The notes beneath the pieces were generated by a model. The model had not been told where the DNA came from. It was given only the letters and a program-made list of their open reading frames with translations, and made no database searches. DNA of 27,498 bases from an uncultured Prevotellaceae bacterium (GTDB lineage: Bacteria; Bacteroidota; Bacteroidia; Bacteroidales; Bacteroidaceae): positions 1 to 27,498 of the forward strand of contig CALDLA010000005.1 of NCBI GenBank assembly GCA_937898415.1, read 5' to 3'. Position numbers and translations under genes: made by a program. Shown here piece by piece: positions 16,180-25,500 of the stretch. Positions within the stretch are counted from its first letter, which is position 1. The number at the start of each line of letters is the position of its first letter.

Positions 16180-16211
16180 TTTGTTTTTATGTCGTTTTTA
16201 TTGTAACTTTG
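16180..16211 (+). promoter_or_regulatory. Promoter of the methyltransferase-peptidase-purD operon
   Basis: TTTG (16180-16183) and TAACTTTG (16204-16211) separated by exactly 20 bp, a consensus Bacteroidetes promoter, 27 nt upstream of ATG 16239. Confidence 0.8.
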
Positions 16212-16238
16212 CCGCCTAATTACCACGTTTTATATTTA

Positions 16239-17609
16239 ATGGAACAAACATTTGACATCATCGCCAAGACTTTTATGGGGCTGGAACCCATATTGGCGAA
16301 AGAACTGACCCAGTTGGGGGCTAACGACGTACAGATAGGACGACGCATGGTGTCGTTCAAGGGTGACAAGGAGATGCTGTACCGCGCTAACTTCCAGTTG
16401 CACACTGCCATCAAGATTCTGAAACCTATCCGTCATTTCAAGGCTAAGAGTGCCGACGACGTCTATGAGGAAATCCGCAAGATGGACTGGACGGAGTATC
16501 TGGACAACGACAAGACGTTCGCTGTCGATTCTGTAGTCTTCTCCGAGGAGTTCCGCCACTCCAAGTTCGTGTCCTACAAGGTGAAGGACGCCATCGTCGA
16601 CCAGTTCCGCGAGAAGACGGGCAGCCGTCCTAACATCTCGGTGACTAACCCCGACCTGCGGCTCAACATGCACATAGCCGAGGACCAGTGTACGCTGTCG
16701 CTCGACAGCAGCGGTGAGTCGCTGCACCGTCGCGGCTACCGGCAGGAGACACTCGAGGCACCGTTGAACGAGGTGCTGGCAGCCGGCATGATCCTGATGA
16801 CGGGCTGGAAGGGCGAGACGGACTTCGTCGACCCGATGTGCGGCTCAGGCACACTGCTCATCGAGGCAGCCCTCATCGCCCATAACATGGCACCGGGACT
16901 GTTCCGCAAGGAGTATGCCTTCGAGAAGTGGCCCGACTTCGATGCTGACCTCTTCGACCGCATTTATAACGACGACTCGCAGGAACGGGAGTTCCATCAT
17001 CACATCTATGGCTACGACATCGACATGAAGGCCGTCAACACGGCGCGCCTCAACGTCAAGGCTGCCGGACTCACCAAAAGCATTACCGTCGAGCAGCTGG
17101 ACTTCAAGGACTTCAAGCAGCCCAAGGAGAAGAGCATCATGGTGACGAACCCGCCCTACGGCGAGCGTATCTCGACGCCCGACCTCTTGGGTACCTATAA
17201 GATGATAGGTGAACGGCTGAAGCATGAGTTCACGGGTAATGATGCCTGGGTGCTCAGCTACCGCGAGGAGTGCTTCGACCAGATTGGTCTGAAGCCCTCT
17301 ATCAAGATACCTCTTTATAATGGTTCCTTGGAGTGCGAGTTCCGCAAGTACCAGATGTTCGACGGCAAGATGAAGGTGTTCCGCTCTGAAGGCGGTCAGG
17401 TGAAGAGCGACGAGGAGAAGCGCCAGATGGCCGAGAAGCACCGTTTCAAGAAGAACCGTGAGTTCAAGAAGCGCTTAGAGGAGCAGGAGGAGAACGAAGA
17501 GGCCGACATCCGCTCGTTCACCTTCCACCGCCACGAATTGAAGAAGAACAAACCTAGCAGACGCGACTTCCCCAAGAAACGTAACCGATTTAATGACGAT
17601 GAAGATTAA
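16239..17609 (+). CDS. THUMP-domain 23S rRNA (guanine-N2) methyltransferase, RlmL-like
   Basis: SAM-dependent RNA methyltransferase of 456 residues. It has an N-terminal ferredoxin-like/THUMP region (about 1-155), then a Rossmann methyltransferase with motif I DPMCGSGT (198-205) and the amine-methylation motif NPPYGER (304-310). A charged Lys/Arg/Glu tail (about 390-456) probably helps RNA binding. This matches the N-terminal half (m2G2445 activity) of E. coli RlmL; the RlmK half is absent, as is usual in single-domain forms. ATG 16239 is used because the promoter ends just upstream; the upstream in-frame start would include the promoter. It overlaps the peptidase gene by 11 nt and leads the operon. 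Confidence 0.9.
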   Translation: MEQTFDIIAKTFMGLEPILAKELTQLGANDVQIGRRMVSFKGDKEMLYRANFQLHTAIKILKPIRHFKAKSADDVYEEIRKMDWTEYLDNDKTFAVDSVVFSEEFRHSKFVSYKVKDAIVDQFREKTGSRPNISVTNPDLRLNMHIAEDQCTLSLDSSGESLHRRGYRQETLEAPLNEVLAAGMILMTGWKGETDFVDPMCGSGTLLIEAALIAHNMAPGLFRKEYAFEKWPDFDADLFDRIYNDDSQEREFHHHIYGYDIDMKAVNTARLNVKAAGLTKSITVEQLDFKDFKQPKEKSIMVTNPPYGERISTPDLLGTYKMIGERLKHEFTGNDAWVLSYREECFDQIGLKPSIKIPLYNGSLECEFRKYQMFDGKMKVFRSEGGQVKSDEEKRQMAEKHRFKKNREFKKRLEEQEENEEADIRSFTFHRHELKKNKPSRRDFPKKRNRFNDDED

Positions 17610-19743
17610 GACACTCATTCTGTTGCTAACACTCGCATTACCCATCATGGCACAAGACAAGCTCTTCACACTGGAAGACCTGAATTTCGGCGGTACCAAC
17701 TTCCACGCCATGCAACCCAAGAATATGTGGCTGACATGGTGGGGCGACCAGCTGATACAGACGGACGTGGAGGAGTGTTACACCATTGATGCGAAAACGG
17801 GCAAGAAAAAACTGCTCTTTACGCTTGAAGACATCAACAAATGGGCAAAGAGCGACGAGGAACGCTATGTGCGCCACCTGATGAACGCCACCTTCCCTTA
17901 CCCCGACAAACCACTTGTGGCCGTCGGCAACCGTCACGCCTTCATCCTGGTGGACTTCAAGGCGAAGCAGGTGGTGTGGCAGGATAGCATCTCAGGCCAG
18001 ATGGCCAACGACTGGAACAGTACCTCACGGGCAACGGCCTACGTGGAAGACTACCAGCTCTGCGTCGCGGACGGTCAGGGCGGGAAACACCAGCTGACGA
18101 CCGACGGCAGCCGTGAGATTGTTTACGGACAGAGTGTACACCGCGACGAGTTCGGCATCACAAAGGGCACCTTCTGGAGCCCCGACGGTCAGCGACTGGC
18201 TTTCTATCGCATGGATCAAAGCATGGTCGCCGACTATCCGCAGGTGGACATCTTCCCGCGTGAAGCGACTTACGAGCCCGACAAATACCCCATGGCCGGC
18301 ATGACCTCGCATCAGGTGACCGTGGGCGTCTATGACTTAGCCACCGACAAGACCGTCTATCTGAAGGCAGGCGACCCCACCGACCGTTATTTCACGAACA
18401 TCGCCTGGAGTCCTGACTCGAAGACCGTCTACATGCAGGAACTGAACCGCGACCAGAACGACTGCCGCCTTGTCAGCTACGACGCAGCGACGGGTGAGCG
18501 GAAAGCAGAACTCTACCGCGAGACCCATGAGAAGTATGTGGAACCGCTGCATCCCATACAGTTCCTGCCGTGGGACAGCAACCTCTTTATCATGCAGAGT
18601 CAGAAGGACGGCTACAACCACCTATACCTATTTAATATAAAGGGCGAACAGCTGAAGCAGCTGACCAGCGGCCCGTGGGTGGTCATGGAGGTGCTGGGCT
18701 TCAACAAGAAGCAGAAGAGCATCATCTTTGCCGCCAACAAGGCGCATCCCCTGCATCGCCGTCTCTACAGCGTCAGCGTGGCTAACGGTCAGGTCAGGGA
18801 ATTAGAGACTACTGACGGCGTTCACCGTGCCGAACTGTCGCCCTCAGGCAATCGGCTCATCGACCGCTATTCCACCCCGACAAGACCCCGCGTCATCGAC
18901 GTAATCTCCTGTCACCCTTCACCCTTCACCCTTCACCTCTTAGACGCCGACGACCCGTGGACAGGCTACCAACAGCCCATCTTCGAGTGTGGCAGCATCA
19001 AGGCGGCCGACGGCGTGACCGACCTTTACTACCGAATGGTGAAGCCTTACAACTTCGACATAACGAAGAAGTACCCGACGGTGGTCTATGTCTACGGTGG
19101 CCCCCATGCCCACAACGTGGAAGTCTCCTGGCACTACGGCAGCCGTTCGTGGGAGACCTATATGGCACAGAAGGGCTACATTGTCTTCATCCTCGACAAC
19201 CGGGGCTCCGAGAACCGTGGCCGTGACTTCGAACAGGCCACCTTCCGACAGCTCGGCCAGATAGAGATGAAGGATCAGATGGAGGGCGTGAAGTACCTGA
19301 AGTCGTTGTCCTACGTCGATGCCGACCGCCTCGGCGTACACGGCTGGTCGTATGGCGGCTTCATGACCATCTCGCTGATGACCAACTATCCCGATGTGTT
19401 CAAGGTGGGCGTGGCTGGTGGTCCCGTCATCGACTGGAAATACTACGAGGTGATGTACGGCGAACGCTATATGGACACCCCGCAGCAGAATCCCGAGGGC
19501 TACGAGAAGTGCAGCCTCATCCCCAAGGCCAAGGACCTGAAGGGCAAGCTCCAGATTATCACGGGCTATAACGACCGTACCGTTGTTCCGCAGCATTGTC
19601 TGTCGTTCCTTGATGCCTGTATCAAGGCCGGCACCCAGCCCGACTTCTTCGCCTATCCTGGCGAGGAGCACAACATGCGTGGTCATGCCTCAGTACACCT
19701 GCATGAGCGTATCACGCAATATTTTGAAGACTACTTGAAGTAG
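17599..19743 (+). CDS. S9 family dipeptidyl peptidase (DPP IV-like)
   Basis: Exported serine peptidase releasing N-terminal dipeptides, typically after proline. The 714-residue protein has a signal peptide (KTLILLLTLALPIMAQ), an eight-bladed propeller domain with the substrate-recognition segment VHRDEFGITKGTFWSPDG, and a C-terminal alpha/beta-hydrolase domain with S584 in GWSYGGF, D659 in GYNDRTV and H691 in GEEHNMRG. Size and layout match S9B. The conserved Glu pair of DPP IV appears as Asp-Glu, so exact specificity (DPP IV versus a related prolyl peptidase) is open. ATG 17599 gives the cleaner signal peptide; ATG 17593 is also possible. A heptamer array encodes HPSPFTLH (about 439-446) in a loop between propeller and hydrolase domains. 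Confidence 0.92.
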   Translation: MKIKTLILLLTLALPIMAQDKLFTLEDLNFGGTNFHAMQPKNMWLTWWGDQLIQTDVEECYTIDAKTGKKKLLFTLEDINKWAKSDEERYVRHLMNATFPYPDKPLVAVGNRHAFILVDFKAKQVVWQDSISGQMANDWNSTSRATAYVEDYQLCVADGQGGKHQLTTDGSREIVYGQSVHRDEFGITKGTFWSPDGQRLAFYRMDQSMVADYPQVDIFPREATYEPDKYPMAGMTSHQVTVGVYDLATDKTVYLKAGDPTDRYFTNIAWSPDSKTVYMQELNRDQNDCRLVSYDAATGERKAELYRETHEKYVEPLHPIQFLPWDSNLFIMQSQKDGYNHLYLFNIKGEQLKQLTSGPWVVMEVLGFNKKQKSIIFAANKAHPLHRRLYSVSVANGQVRELETTDGVHRAELSPSGNRLIDRYSTPTRPRVIDVISCHPSPFTLHLLDADDPWTGYQQPIFECGSIKAADGVTDLYYRMVKPYNFDITKKYPTVVYVYGGPHAHNVEVSWHYGSRSWETYMAQKGYIVFILDNRGSENRGRDFEQATFRQLGQIEMKDQMEGVKYLKSLSYVDADRLGVHGWSYGGFMTISLMTNYPDVFKVGVAGGPVIDWKYYEVMYGERYMDTPQQNPEGYEKCSLIPKAKDLKGKLQIITGYNDRTVVPQHCLSFLDACIKAGTQPDFFAYPGEEHNMRGHASVHLHERITQYFEDYLK
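18913..18936. repeat. Heptamer tandem array (CACCCTT)x3.4 inside peptidase gene
   Basis: Three perfect CACCCTT units plus CAC. Three units are 21 bp, exactly seven codons, so the reading frame is kept. Confidence 0.85.
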
Positions 19744-19798
19744 TTAAGAGTTAAGAGTTAAGAATTAAGAGTTAAGAGTTAAGAATTAAGAGGTAAGA
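19743..19798. repeat. Heptamer tandem array (RTTAAGA)x8 forming the peptidase-purD spacer
   Basis: Eight 7-bp units: GTTAAGA x2, ATTAAGA, GTTAAGA x2, ATTAAGA and a diverged GGTAAGA at the end (the first GTTAAGA begins on the last base of the peptidase stop codon). Two copies of a 21-bp super-unit are visible (19750-19770 and 19771-19791). The array fills almost the whole 65-bp gap up to the purD ATG and contains no TAnnTTTG promoter box. Confidence 0.92.
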
Positions 19799-19808
19799 GT
19801 TCAAGAAT

Positions 19809-21077
19809 ATGAAGATTTTGTTATTAGGCAGCGGCGGCCGTGAGCACGCCCTCGCTTGGAAAATCGCCCAGTCAGAGAAGTGCGAGAAACTATACATTGC
19901 CCCAGGTAATGCTGGTACCAGCAATTGCGGCGAAAACGTGGCCATGAAGGCCGACGACTTCGAGGCCGTCAAGCAGTTTGTCGTTGACAACCAAATTAAT
20001 ATGGTGGTCGTCGGTCCCGAAGACCCACTGGTAAAGGGTATCTATGATGACCTGAATCAGGACGAGCGTACGAAGAATGTTCCCGTCATCGGTCCTTCGA
20101 AGGCCGGTGCCGTACTCGAAGGCTCGAAGGACTTCGCCAAGGCCTTCATGCAGCGCCACAACATCCCCACGGCCCGCTACGAGACCTTCGACGGCGAACA
20201 CGTGCAAGAAGGTTTAGCTTTCTTGGAGACCCTCGAAGCCCCCTACGTGCTGAAGGCCGACGGTCTCTGCGCCGGTAAGGGTGTGCTGATTCTGCCTACC
20301 CTCGACGAAGCCAAGAAGGAGTTGAAGGAAATGCTCGGCGGCATGTTCGGCAACGCTTCAAGCCGCGTCGTCATCGAAGAGTTCCTGAGCGGCATCGAGT
20401 GCTCTGTCTTCGTACTGACCGACGGTCAGCACTACAAGATCCTGCCCGAAGCCAAGGACTACAAGCGTATTGGCGAGCACGATACCGGCCTCAATACCGG
20501 CGGCATGGGCAGCGTCTCGCCCGTTCCCTTCGCCACGAAGGAGTGGATGCAGAAGGTCGAGGACCGCATTATCCGTCCCACTGTCGAGGGGCTGGCTGCC
20601 GAAGGCATTGACTACAAGGGCTTTATCTTCTTCGGACTCATCAACGTCAAGGGCGAGCCGATGGTCATCGAGTATAACTGCCGCATGGGCGACCCCGAGA
20701 CCGAGACCGTCATGCTGCGCCTGAAGACGGACATCATCGACCTCTTCGAAGGGGTGGCCGAGGGGAACCTCGACCAGCGGGAGATTGCTTTCGACGAGCG
20801 TGCTGCCGTCTGTGTGATGCTGGTCAGTGGTGGTTATCCCGAGGCTTACAAAAAAGGCTATCCCATCACGGGTATTGACCAGGTCAGCGGAAGTATCGTT
20901 TTTCACGCCGGCACCGCGCTCAAGGATGGTCAGGTGGTCACCAACGGCGGTCGCGTCATCGCCGTCTCTTCTTATGGTAAGGATAAGGCCGAGGCTTTAC
21001 AGAAATCGTTCACCGAGGCCCAGAAGATACAGTTTACCGACAAGTATTTCCGTCGTGACATCGGAGCAGACTTGTGA
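19809..21077 (+). CDS. purD: Phosphoribosylamine--glycine ligase PurD
   Basis: Second step of purine synthesis: ATP-dependent ligation of glycine to 5-phosphoribosylamine. The 422-residue protein shows the N-terminal GSGGREHALAWK, the PGNAGT segment, the ATP-grasp domain with ADGLCAGKGV and EEFLSGIECSVF, the NTGGMGSVSPVP loop, and EYNCRMGDPETE for metal/ATP binding. Length is standard. Its stop overlaps the next gene's GTG start by 4 nt. The upstream spacer is a heptamer array that includes the purine-rich stretch before the ATG, so the array itself supplies the translation-initiation region. Confidence 0.97.
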   Translation: MKILLLGSGGREHALAWKIAQSEKCEKLYIAPGNAGTSNCGENVAMKADDFEAVKQFVVDNQINMVVVGPEDPLVKGIYDDLNQDERTKNVPVIGPSKAGAVLEGSKDFAKAFMQRHNIPTARYETFDGEHVQEGLAFLETLEAPYVLKADGLCAGKGVLILPTLDEAKKELKEMLGGMFGNASSRVVIEEFLSGIECSVFVLTDGQHYKILPEAKDYKRIGEHDTGLNTGGMGSVSPVPFATKEWMQKVEDRIIRPTVEGLAAEGIDYKGFIFFGLINVKGEPMVIEYNCRMGDPETETVMLRLKTDIIDLFEGVAEGNLDQREIAFDERAAVCVMLVSGGYPEAYKKGYPITGIDQVSGSIVFHAGTALKDGQVVTNGGRVIAVSSYGKDKAEALQKSFTEAQKIQFTDKYFRRDIGADL

Positions 21078-22039
21078 TTAAACGAGCACAGAACCAGGTT
21101 GCCGAGAGCCGTTTTACGTTGCCGGTGGTCATAGCCTACGCCGTGGCCATCTGGATTGTCAGTGGTCTGCTCATCCCCTCAGTCCCCATTACCTCCAGCG
21201 AACTGCTGCGAGGTGCATGGGCACAGTTTGTCTGCTTCCTGGTGTCGGCCTACCTCATGGTCGAGCTGAACAACAGCAATGCCCTCATCCGCATCTACAG
21301 CCGCATGGTGTCCAGTTCGTTCCTTGTCCTGATTTGTTCGGGGGCCTTCCTGTTCACCTCCATGGGCGGAGCCATCGCCCAGCTGTGTGCCGTAGGCACC
21401 TACTTCTCGCTCTTCCGCTGCTATCAGGACAAGCAGTCAGTGGGCTGGACCTACTACTCGTTCCTATGCGTCGGACTGGCCAGCATCGTTTTTCCGCAGA
21501 CGTTCTACTACGTGCCGCTGCTTTGGGGCTTCATGTTCTTTCAGCTGTCCTCGCTCAGCTGGCGCACGTTCTTTGCCTCCATCGTGGGATTGCTGACGCC
21601 CTACTGGTTTGCACTCCCCATCCTCATCTTCCAAGGGCAATACGACTGGCTGCTCCACCACTTCGAAGCCTTGGCTGAGTTCAACTACGACCTCACGCAG
21701 CTGACCGTCAATCAGTTACTGCTCTTTGTCTTTGTCGTGACCTTAGGCATCACGGGCACCGTTCACTACGCCCGCAAGAAGTCGGCCGACAACATCCGTA
21801 TCCGTCTCTTCTACGGCTGCTTCATCACCATGTGGCTGTTCACCGCCCTCTTTATGCTGCTGCAGCCCCATCACTACGACGTGCTGATACGTGTGCTCAT
21901 CATCAACGTGTCGCCGCTCATCGCCCACTTCCTGTCGCTCACCTATACCCGCGTCACCAACTACGCCTTCTATGCCATCTGTGCCGTGGCCGTCGTGCTG
22001 ACGCTCTTCAACCTATGGATGCCATCATTGAGTTTCTGA
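21074..22039 (+). CDS. Polytopic membrane protein, function unknown
   Basis: A 321-residue protein with roughly ten hydrophobic helices (for example VVIAYAVAIWIVSGLLI, FVCFLVSAYLMV, FLVLICSGAFLFT, FFASIVGLLTPYWFALPILIF, LLLFVFVVTLGITG, FYAICAVAVVLTLFNLW). No catalytic motif is recognisable. It resembles uncharacterised conserved Bacteroidetes membrane proteins of the DUF6427 kind; that assignment is tentative. The GTG start is set by the 4-nt overlap (GTGA) with the purD stop and by the absence of a better start. It overlaps the following gene by 25 nt, so purD, this gene and the YqaA-like gene are translationally coupled. Confidence 0.75.
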   Translation: MIKRAQNQVAESRFTLPVVIAYAVAIWIVSGLLIPSVPITSSELLRGAWAQFVCFLVSAYLMVELNNSNALIRIYSRMVSSSFLVLICSGAFLFTSMGGAIAQLCAVGTYFSLFRCYQDKQSVGWTYYSFLCVGLASIVFPQTFYYVPLLWGFMFFQLSSLSWRTFFASIVGLLTPYWFALPILIFQGQYDWLLHHFEALAEFNYDLTQLTVNQLLLFVFVVTLGITGTVHYARKKSADNIRIRLFYGCFITMWLFTALFMLLQPHHYDVLIRVLIINVSPLIAHFLSLTYTRVTNYAFYAICAVAVVLTLFNLWMPSLSF

Positions 22040-22467
22040 CCGGCTACGGCTATATGGGCATGCTGCTGGCTGCCTTCCTGGCTGGCAGTTTCTTCCCCTT
22101 TAGCAGCGAGATGGTCATGGCAGCCCTCATGGCCACCGGCCTCGACCCCATCCGCCTGGCCGTCTACGGCACCGTGGGCAACGTGCTCGGTTCAGCCCTC
22201 AACTACGGCGTTGGCCGGTTAGGTAAGGTCGAATGGTTCGAGAAATACCTGCACGTCAAGCAGCAGGACCTCGACCGTGCCGAGCGGTTCATGGCCGGCC
22301 GGGGAGCCTGGATGGGTTTCTTCGCCTTTCTGCCCATCCTCGGCAGTGCCATCACCATCCTCCTGGGACTGATGCGCGCCAATGTTGTCATCACTTTCAT
22401 CGCCATCACCTTAGGCAAGATATTCCGTTATATTATCTTAATTTACGGTGTCGGATTCTTCCTTTGA
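22015..22467 (+). CDS. YqaA/VTT (SNARE-associated/DedA-related) family small membrane protein
   Basis: A 150-residue inner-membrane protein. The sequence FLAGSFFPFSSEMVMAAL, GTVGNVLGSALNYGVGR and FAFLPILGSAITILLG follows the YqaA branch of the VTT/DedA superfamily, whose larger members act as lipid scramblases or in undecaprenyl-phosphate recycling; the role of the short YqaA branch is not settled. Start ATG 22015 (MDAIIEFL) is inside the preceding gene, 25 nt before its stop. A longer upstream extension of the same frame is an Arg/His-rich shadow of the previous gene and was discarded. Confidence 0.87.
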   Translation: MDAIIEFLTGYGYMGMLLAAFLAGSFFPFSSEMVMAALMATGLDPIRLAVYGTVGNVLGSALNYGVGRLGKVEWFEKYLHVKQQDLDRAERFMAGRGAWMGFFAFLPILGSAITILLGLMRANVVITFIAITLGKIFRYIILIYGVGFFL

Positions 22468-22497
22468 ACGTTAATTAATGTAGAGCGGCAGCAAATT

Positions 22498-22525
22498 CTT
22501 CACTCTTCACTCTTCACTCTTCACT
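22498..22525. repeat. Heptamer tandem array (CTTCACT)x4 upstream of the DUF2723 gene
   Basis: Four perfect CTTCACT units ending 8 bp before the TACCTTTG box, so the array occupies the place where the -33 element should be. The same heptamer recurs in the coding array at 27381-27412. Confidence 0.92.
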
Positions 22526-22533
22526 TTTTTCAT

Positions 22534-22541
22534 TACCTTTG
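22534..22541 (+). promoter_or_regulatory. DUF2723 gene promoter -7 box
   Basis: TACCTTTG, 43 nt upstream of the ATG at 22585. No TTG at the expected -33 distance; heptamer repeats are found there instead. Confidence 0.65.
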
Positions 22542-22554
22542 CAGCTGAATTCGA

Positions 22555-22570
22555 TTTTTAACGTTAAAAA
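22555..22570. promoter_or_regulatory. 16-bp palindrome in the DUF2723 leader
   Basis: TTTTTAACGTTAAAAA is a perfect palindrome located between the predicted transcription start and the ATG. It could be an operator for a dimeric repressor. As RNA it would make only a weak A/U stem with no loop. No known regulator is assignable. Confidence 0.4.
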
Positions 22571-22584
22571 AGATACAATTTTCA

Positions 22585-25500
22585 ATGAAACAGTTTAGAA
22601 TCGTGGACAATGTCTGCGGGTGGCTCGCATTTTTAGTGGCCGCCATCGTCTACTGCTCCACTATTGAACCGACAGCCTCGTTCTGGGACTGTCCGGAGTT
22701 TATTACTACAGGCTATCGTCTGGAAGTCGGCCACCCGCCCGGGGCACCTTTCTTCATGCTGACGGCCAATCTCTTCTCACAGTTTGCCAGCGACCCGACA
22801 CAGGTGGCTTACATGGTCAACACGATGAGCGCCCTGCTCTCGGCCACGTGTATCCTGTTCCTGTTCTGGTCCATCACGCACCTGACGCGGCGCCTGCTTA
22901 TTGATAAGTGGGACGAGCTGACCACCGCCAAGCTCATTGCCATTGAGGCTGCGGGCATGGTGGGCGCACTCATCTACACCTTCAGCGACACGTTCTGGTT
23001 CTCGGCTGTCGAGGGCGAGGTCTATGCCTACTCGTCGGCCTTCACCGCCGTCGTTTTCTGGTTGATTCTGAAATGGGAAGACCATGCCGACGAGCCTCAC
23101 AGCGACCGCTGGCTGGTGCTGATTATGTATATGACGGGACTCTCCATCGGTGTCCACCTGCTGAACCTGCTCTGTCTGCCCGCCATCGTGCTGGTTTACT
23201 ACTACCGCCGCTTCCCCAACGCCAATGCCAAGGGTTCACTCTTAGCGCTGCTGGTGTCGTTTGCTTTGGTAGCCATCGTGCTCTACGGTGTCGTACCGGG
23301 CATCATCACCGTCGGCGGCTGGTTTGAGCTGTTCTTCGTCAACACCCTCGGCATGTCGTTTAACACGGGTCTCTACGTCTATATCGTCTTACTCGCTGCC
23401 GCTGTCATCTGGGCTATCTACGAGACGCAGACGGACGGCTCCGAGAAACGTCAGAATATTGCGTTCATGCTCAGCGTCGCCCTGCTCGGTATTCCGTTCT
23501 ACGGCTACGGCTGGTCGGCCTTCATCATTGGCATCATCGTCCTGGCTGCCCTGTGGTTCGTGCTGCAGCGTCGCGACAAGGACAAGCAGGCGCTCGTTCC
23601 TGCCCGCTTCAAGAATACCGCCCTGCTCTGCATGCTGATGCTGATGATTGGCTACTCCACGTATGCCGTCATCGTCATCCGCTCTGACGCCAACCCGCCC
23701 ATGGACCAAAACTCGCCTGAGGACATTTTTACGCTCGGCGACTATCTCGGTCGCGACCAGTACGGTCAGCGTCCGCTGTTCTACGGTCAGGCCTATTCGT
23801 CGCAGGTGGCCCTCGAGCCCGACGGCCGCTACTGCCGCCCCGTCATGTCAACGGGCAAGCCCGTCTGGCAGCGCAAGGAGAAAGCCTCGAAGGACGAGAA
23901 GGACTCTTACTTTATCGTCCGTACCAAGGATGAGTACAAGTATGCACAGAATATGCTGTTCCCGCGTATGTATGATGCCGGCCACACCCAGGACTACGAG
24001 TCGTGGATGGGTGGCGTCAGCGGCACGGAGCAGCCCTTCGATCGTTGCGGCGAGACCGTGATGGTTAAGGTGCCGTCGCAGTTCGAGAACCTGCGCTTCT
24101 TCCTCTCGTACCAGTGCAACTGGATGTACTGGCGCTACTTCATGTGGAACTTCGCCGGTCGCCAGAACGACATTCAGGGACACGGCGAACTGGAGCACGG
24201 CAACTGGCTCAGCGGTATTCCGTTCATCGACAATGCCCGCCTCGGCGACCAGTCGCTGCTGCCCGACGAGCTGAAGGAGAACAAGGGACACAACGTCTTC
24301 TACTGCCTGCCCCTGTTGTTAGGTCTCATCGGCCTGTTCTGGCAGTCGCTGAAGAAGGGCCAGAAGGGTATCCAGCAGTTCTGGGTGGTCTTCTTCCTGT
24401 TCTTCATGACGGGTCTGGCCATCGTCGTCTACCTGAACCAGACGCCCGTACAGCCTCGTGAGCGCGACTATGCCTATGCCGGCTCGTTCTATGCCTTCGC
24501 CATCTGGTGCGGTATGGGCGTGGCAGCCATCTGCGACCTGATCAGCAGTAAACTGAAGAAAGAACCCGCCTGGCTCATGGCGCTCATTGGACTCGTTGGA
24601 CTCCTCGTCCCCATCCAGATGGCCTCCCAGACCTGGGACGACCACGACCGCTCAGGCCGCTACACCTGCCGCGACTTCGGACAGAACTACCTCATGACGC
24701 TGCAGGACAAGGGGAACCCCATCATCTTCACCAACGGCGACAACGACACCTTCCCACTCTGGTACAATCAGGACACCGAGGGCGTACGTACCGATACCCG
24801 CGTCTGCAACCTCAGCTATCTGCAGACTGACTGGTACATCGACCAGATGCGCCGTCCGGCCTACGACTCACCCTCGCTGCCTATCTCGTGGGAACGTATC
24901 GAGTACTGCGCCGGCACCAACGAGTACGTGCAGGTTGACCCCAGCCTCAAGGAACAGGTGCTGCAGCTCTACCGCGAACAGCCCGAGGAGGCCCGCAAGC
25001 AGTTCGGCGACGAGCCCTTCGAACTCCGCAATATCCTGAAGTACTGGGTGCGCTCCACCAGCAAGGACTTCCACGTCATACCTACTGACACCGTCTATAT
25101 GACCATCGACAAGGAGGCCGTGCGCCAGAGCGGCATGATGCTGCAGGGCGACTCCATCCCCGACCGCATGGTCATCTCGCTCAAGGGTAAGGGTGCCCTC
25201 TACAAGGGCGACCTCATGATGCTCGAAATCATCGACCGCTGTAACTGGACACGTCCTATCTACGTGGCTACCACCGTCGGACAGGATAACTACATGAACC
25301 TCGGCGACAACTTCGTACAAGAAGGACTGGCCAACCGCATCACGCCGTTCACGACGAAGAACACCGGCCTGAAGGACTTCGATACCGAGAAGACCTACGA
25401 GAACGTCACCAAGCGCTATAAGTACGGCAACGTCAGCCAGAAGGGCATCTATCTCGACGAGACCGTCACCCGTATGTGCTACACCCACCGTCGACTGCTC

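Noticed and set aside
18940..19686. 248-codon minus-strand open frame opposite the peptidase gene
   Set aside because: It lies antisense to the hydrolase domain that holds the catalytic triad; no motif of its own.
21832..22014. N-terminal extension of the YqaA-like gene
   Set aside because: The extra residues are Arg/His/Pro-rich and lie in another frame of the preceding membrane-protein gene. The family N-terminus begins at ATG 22015.
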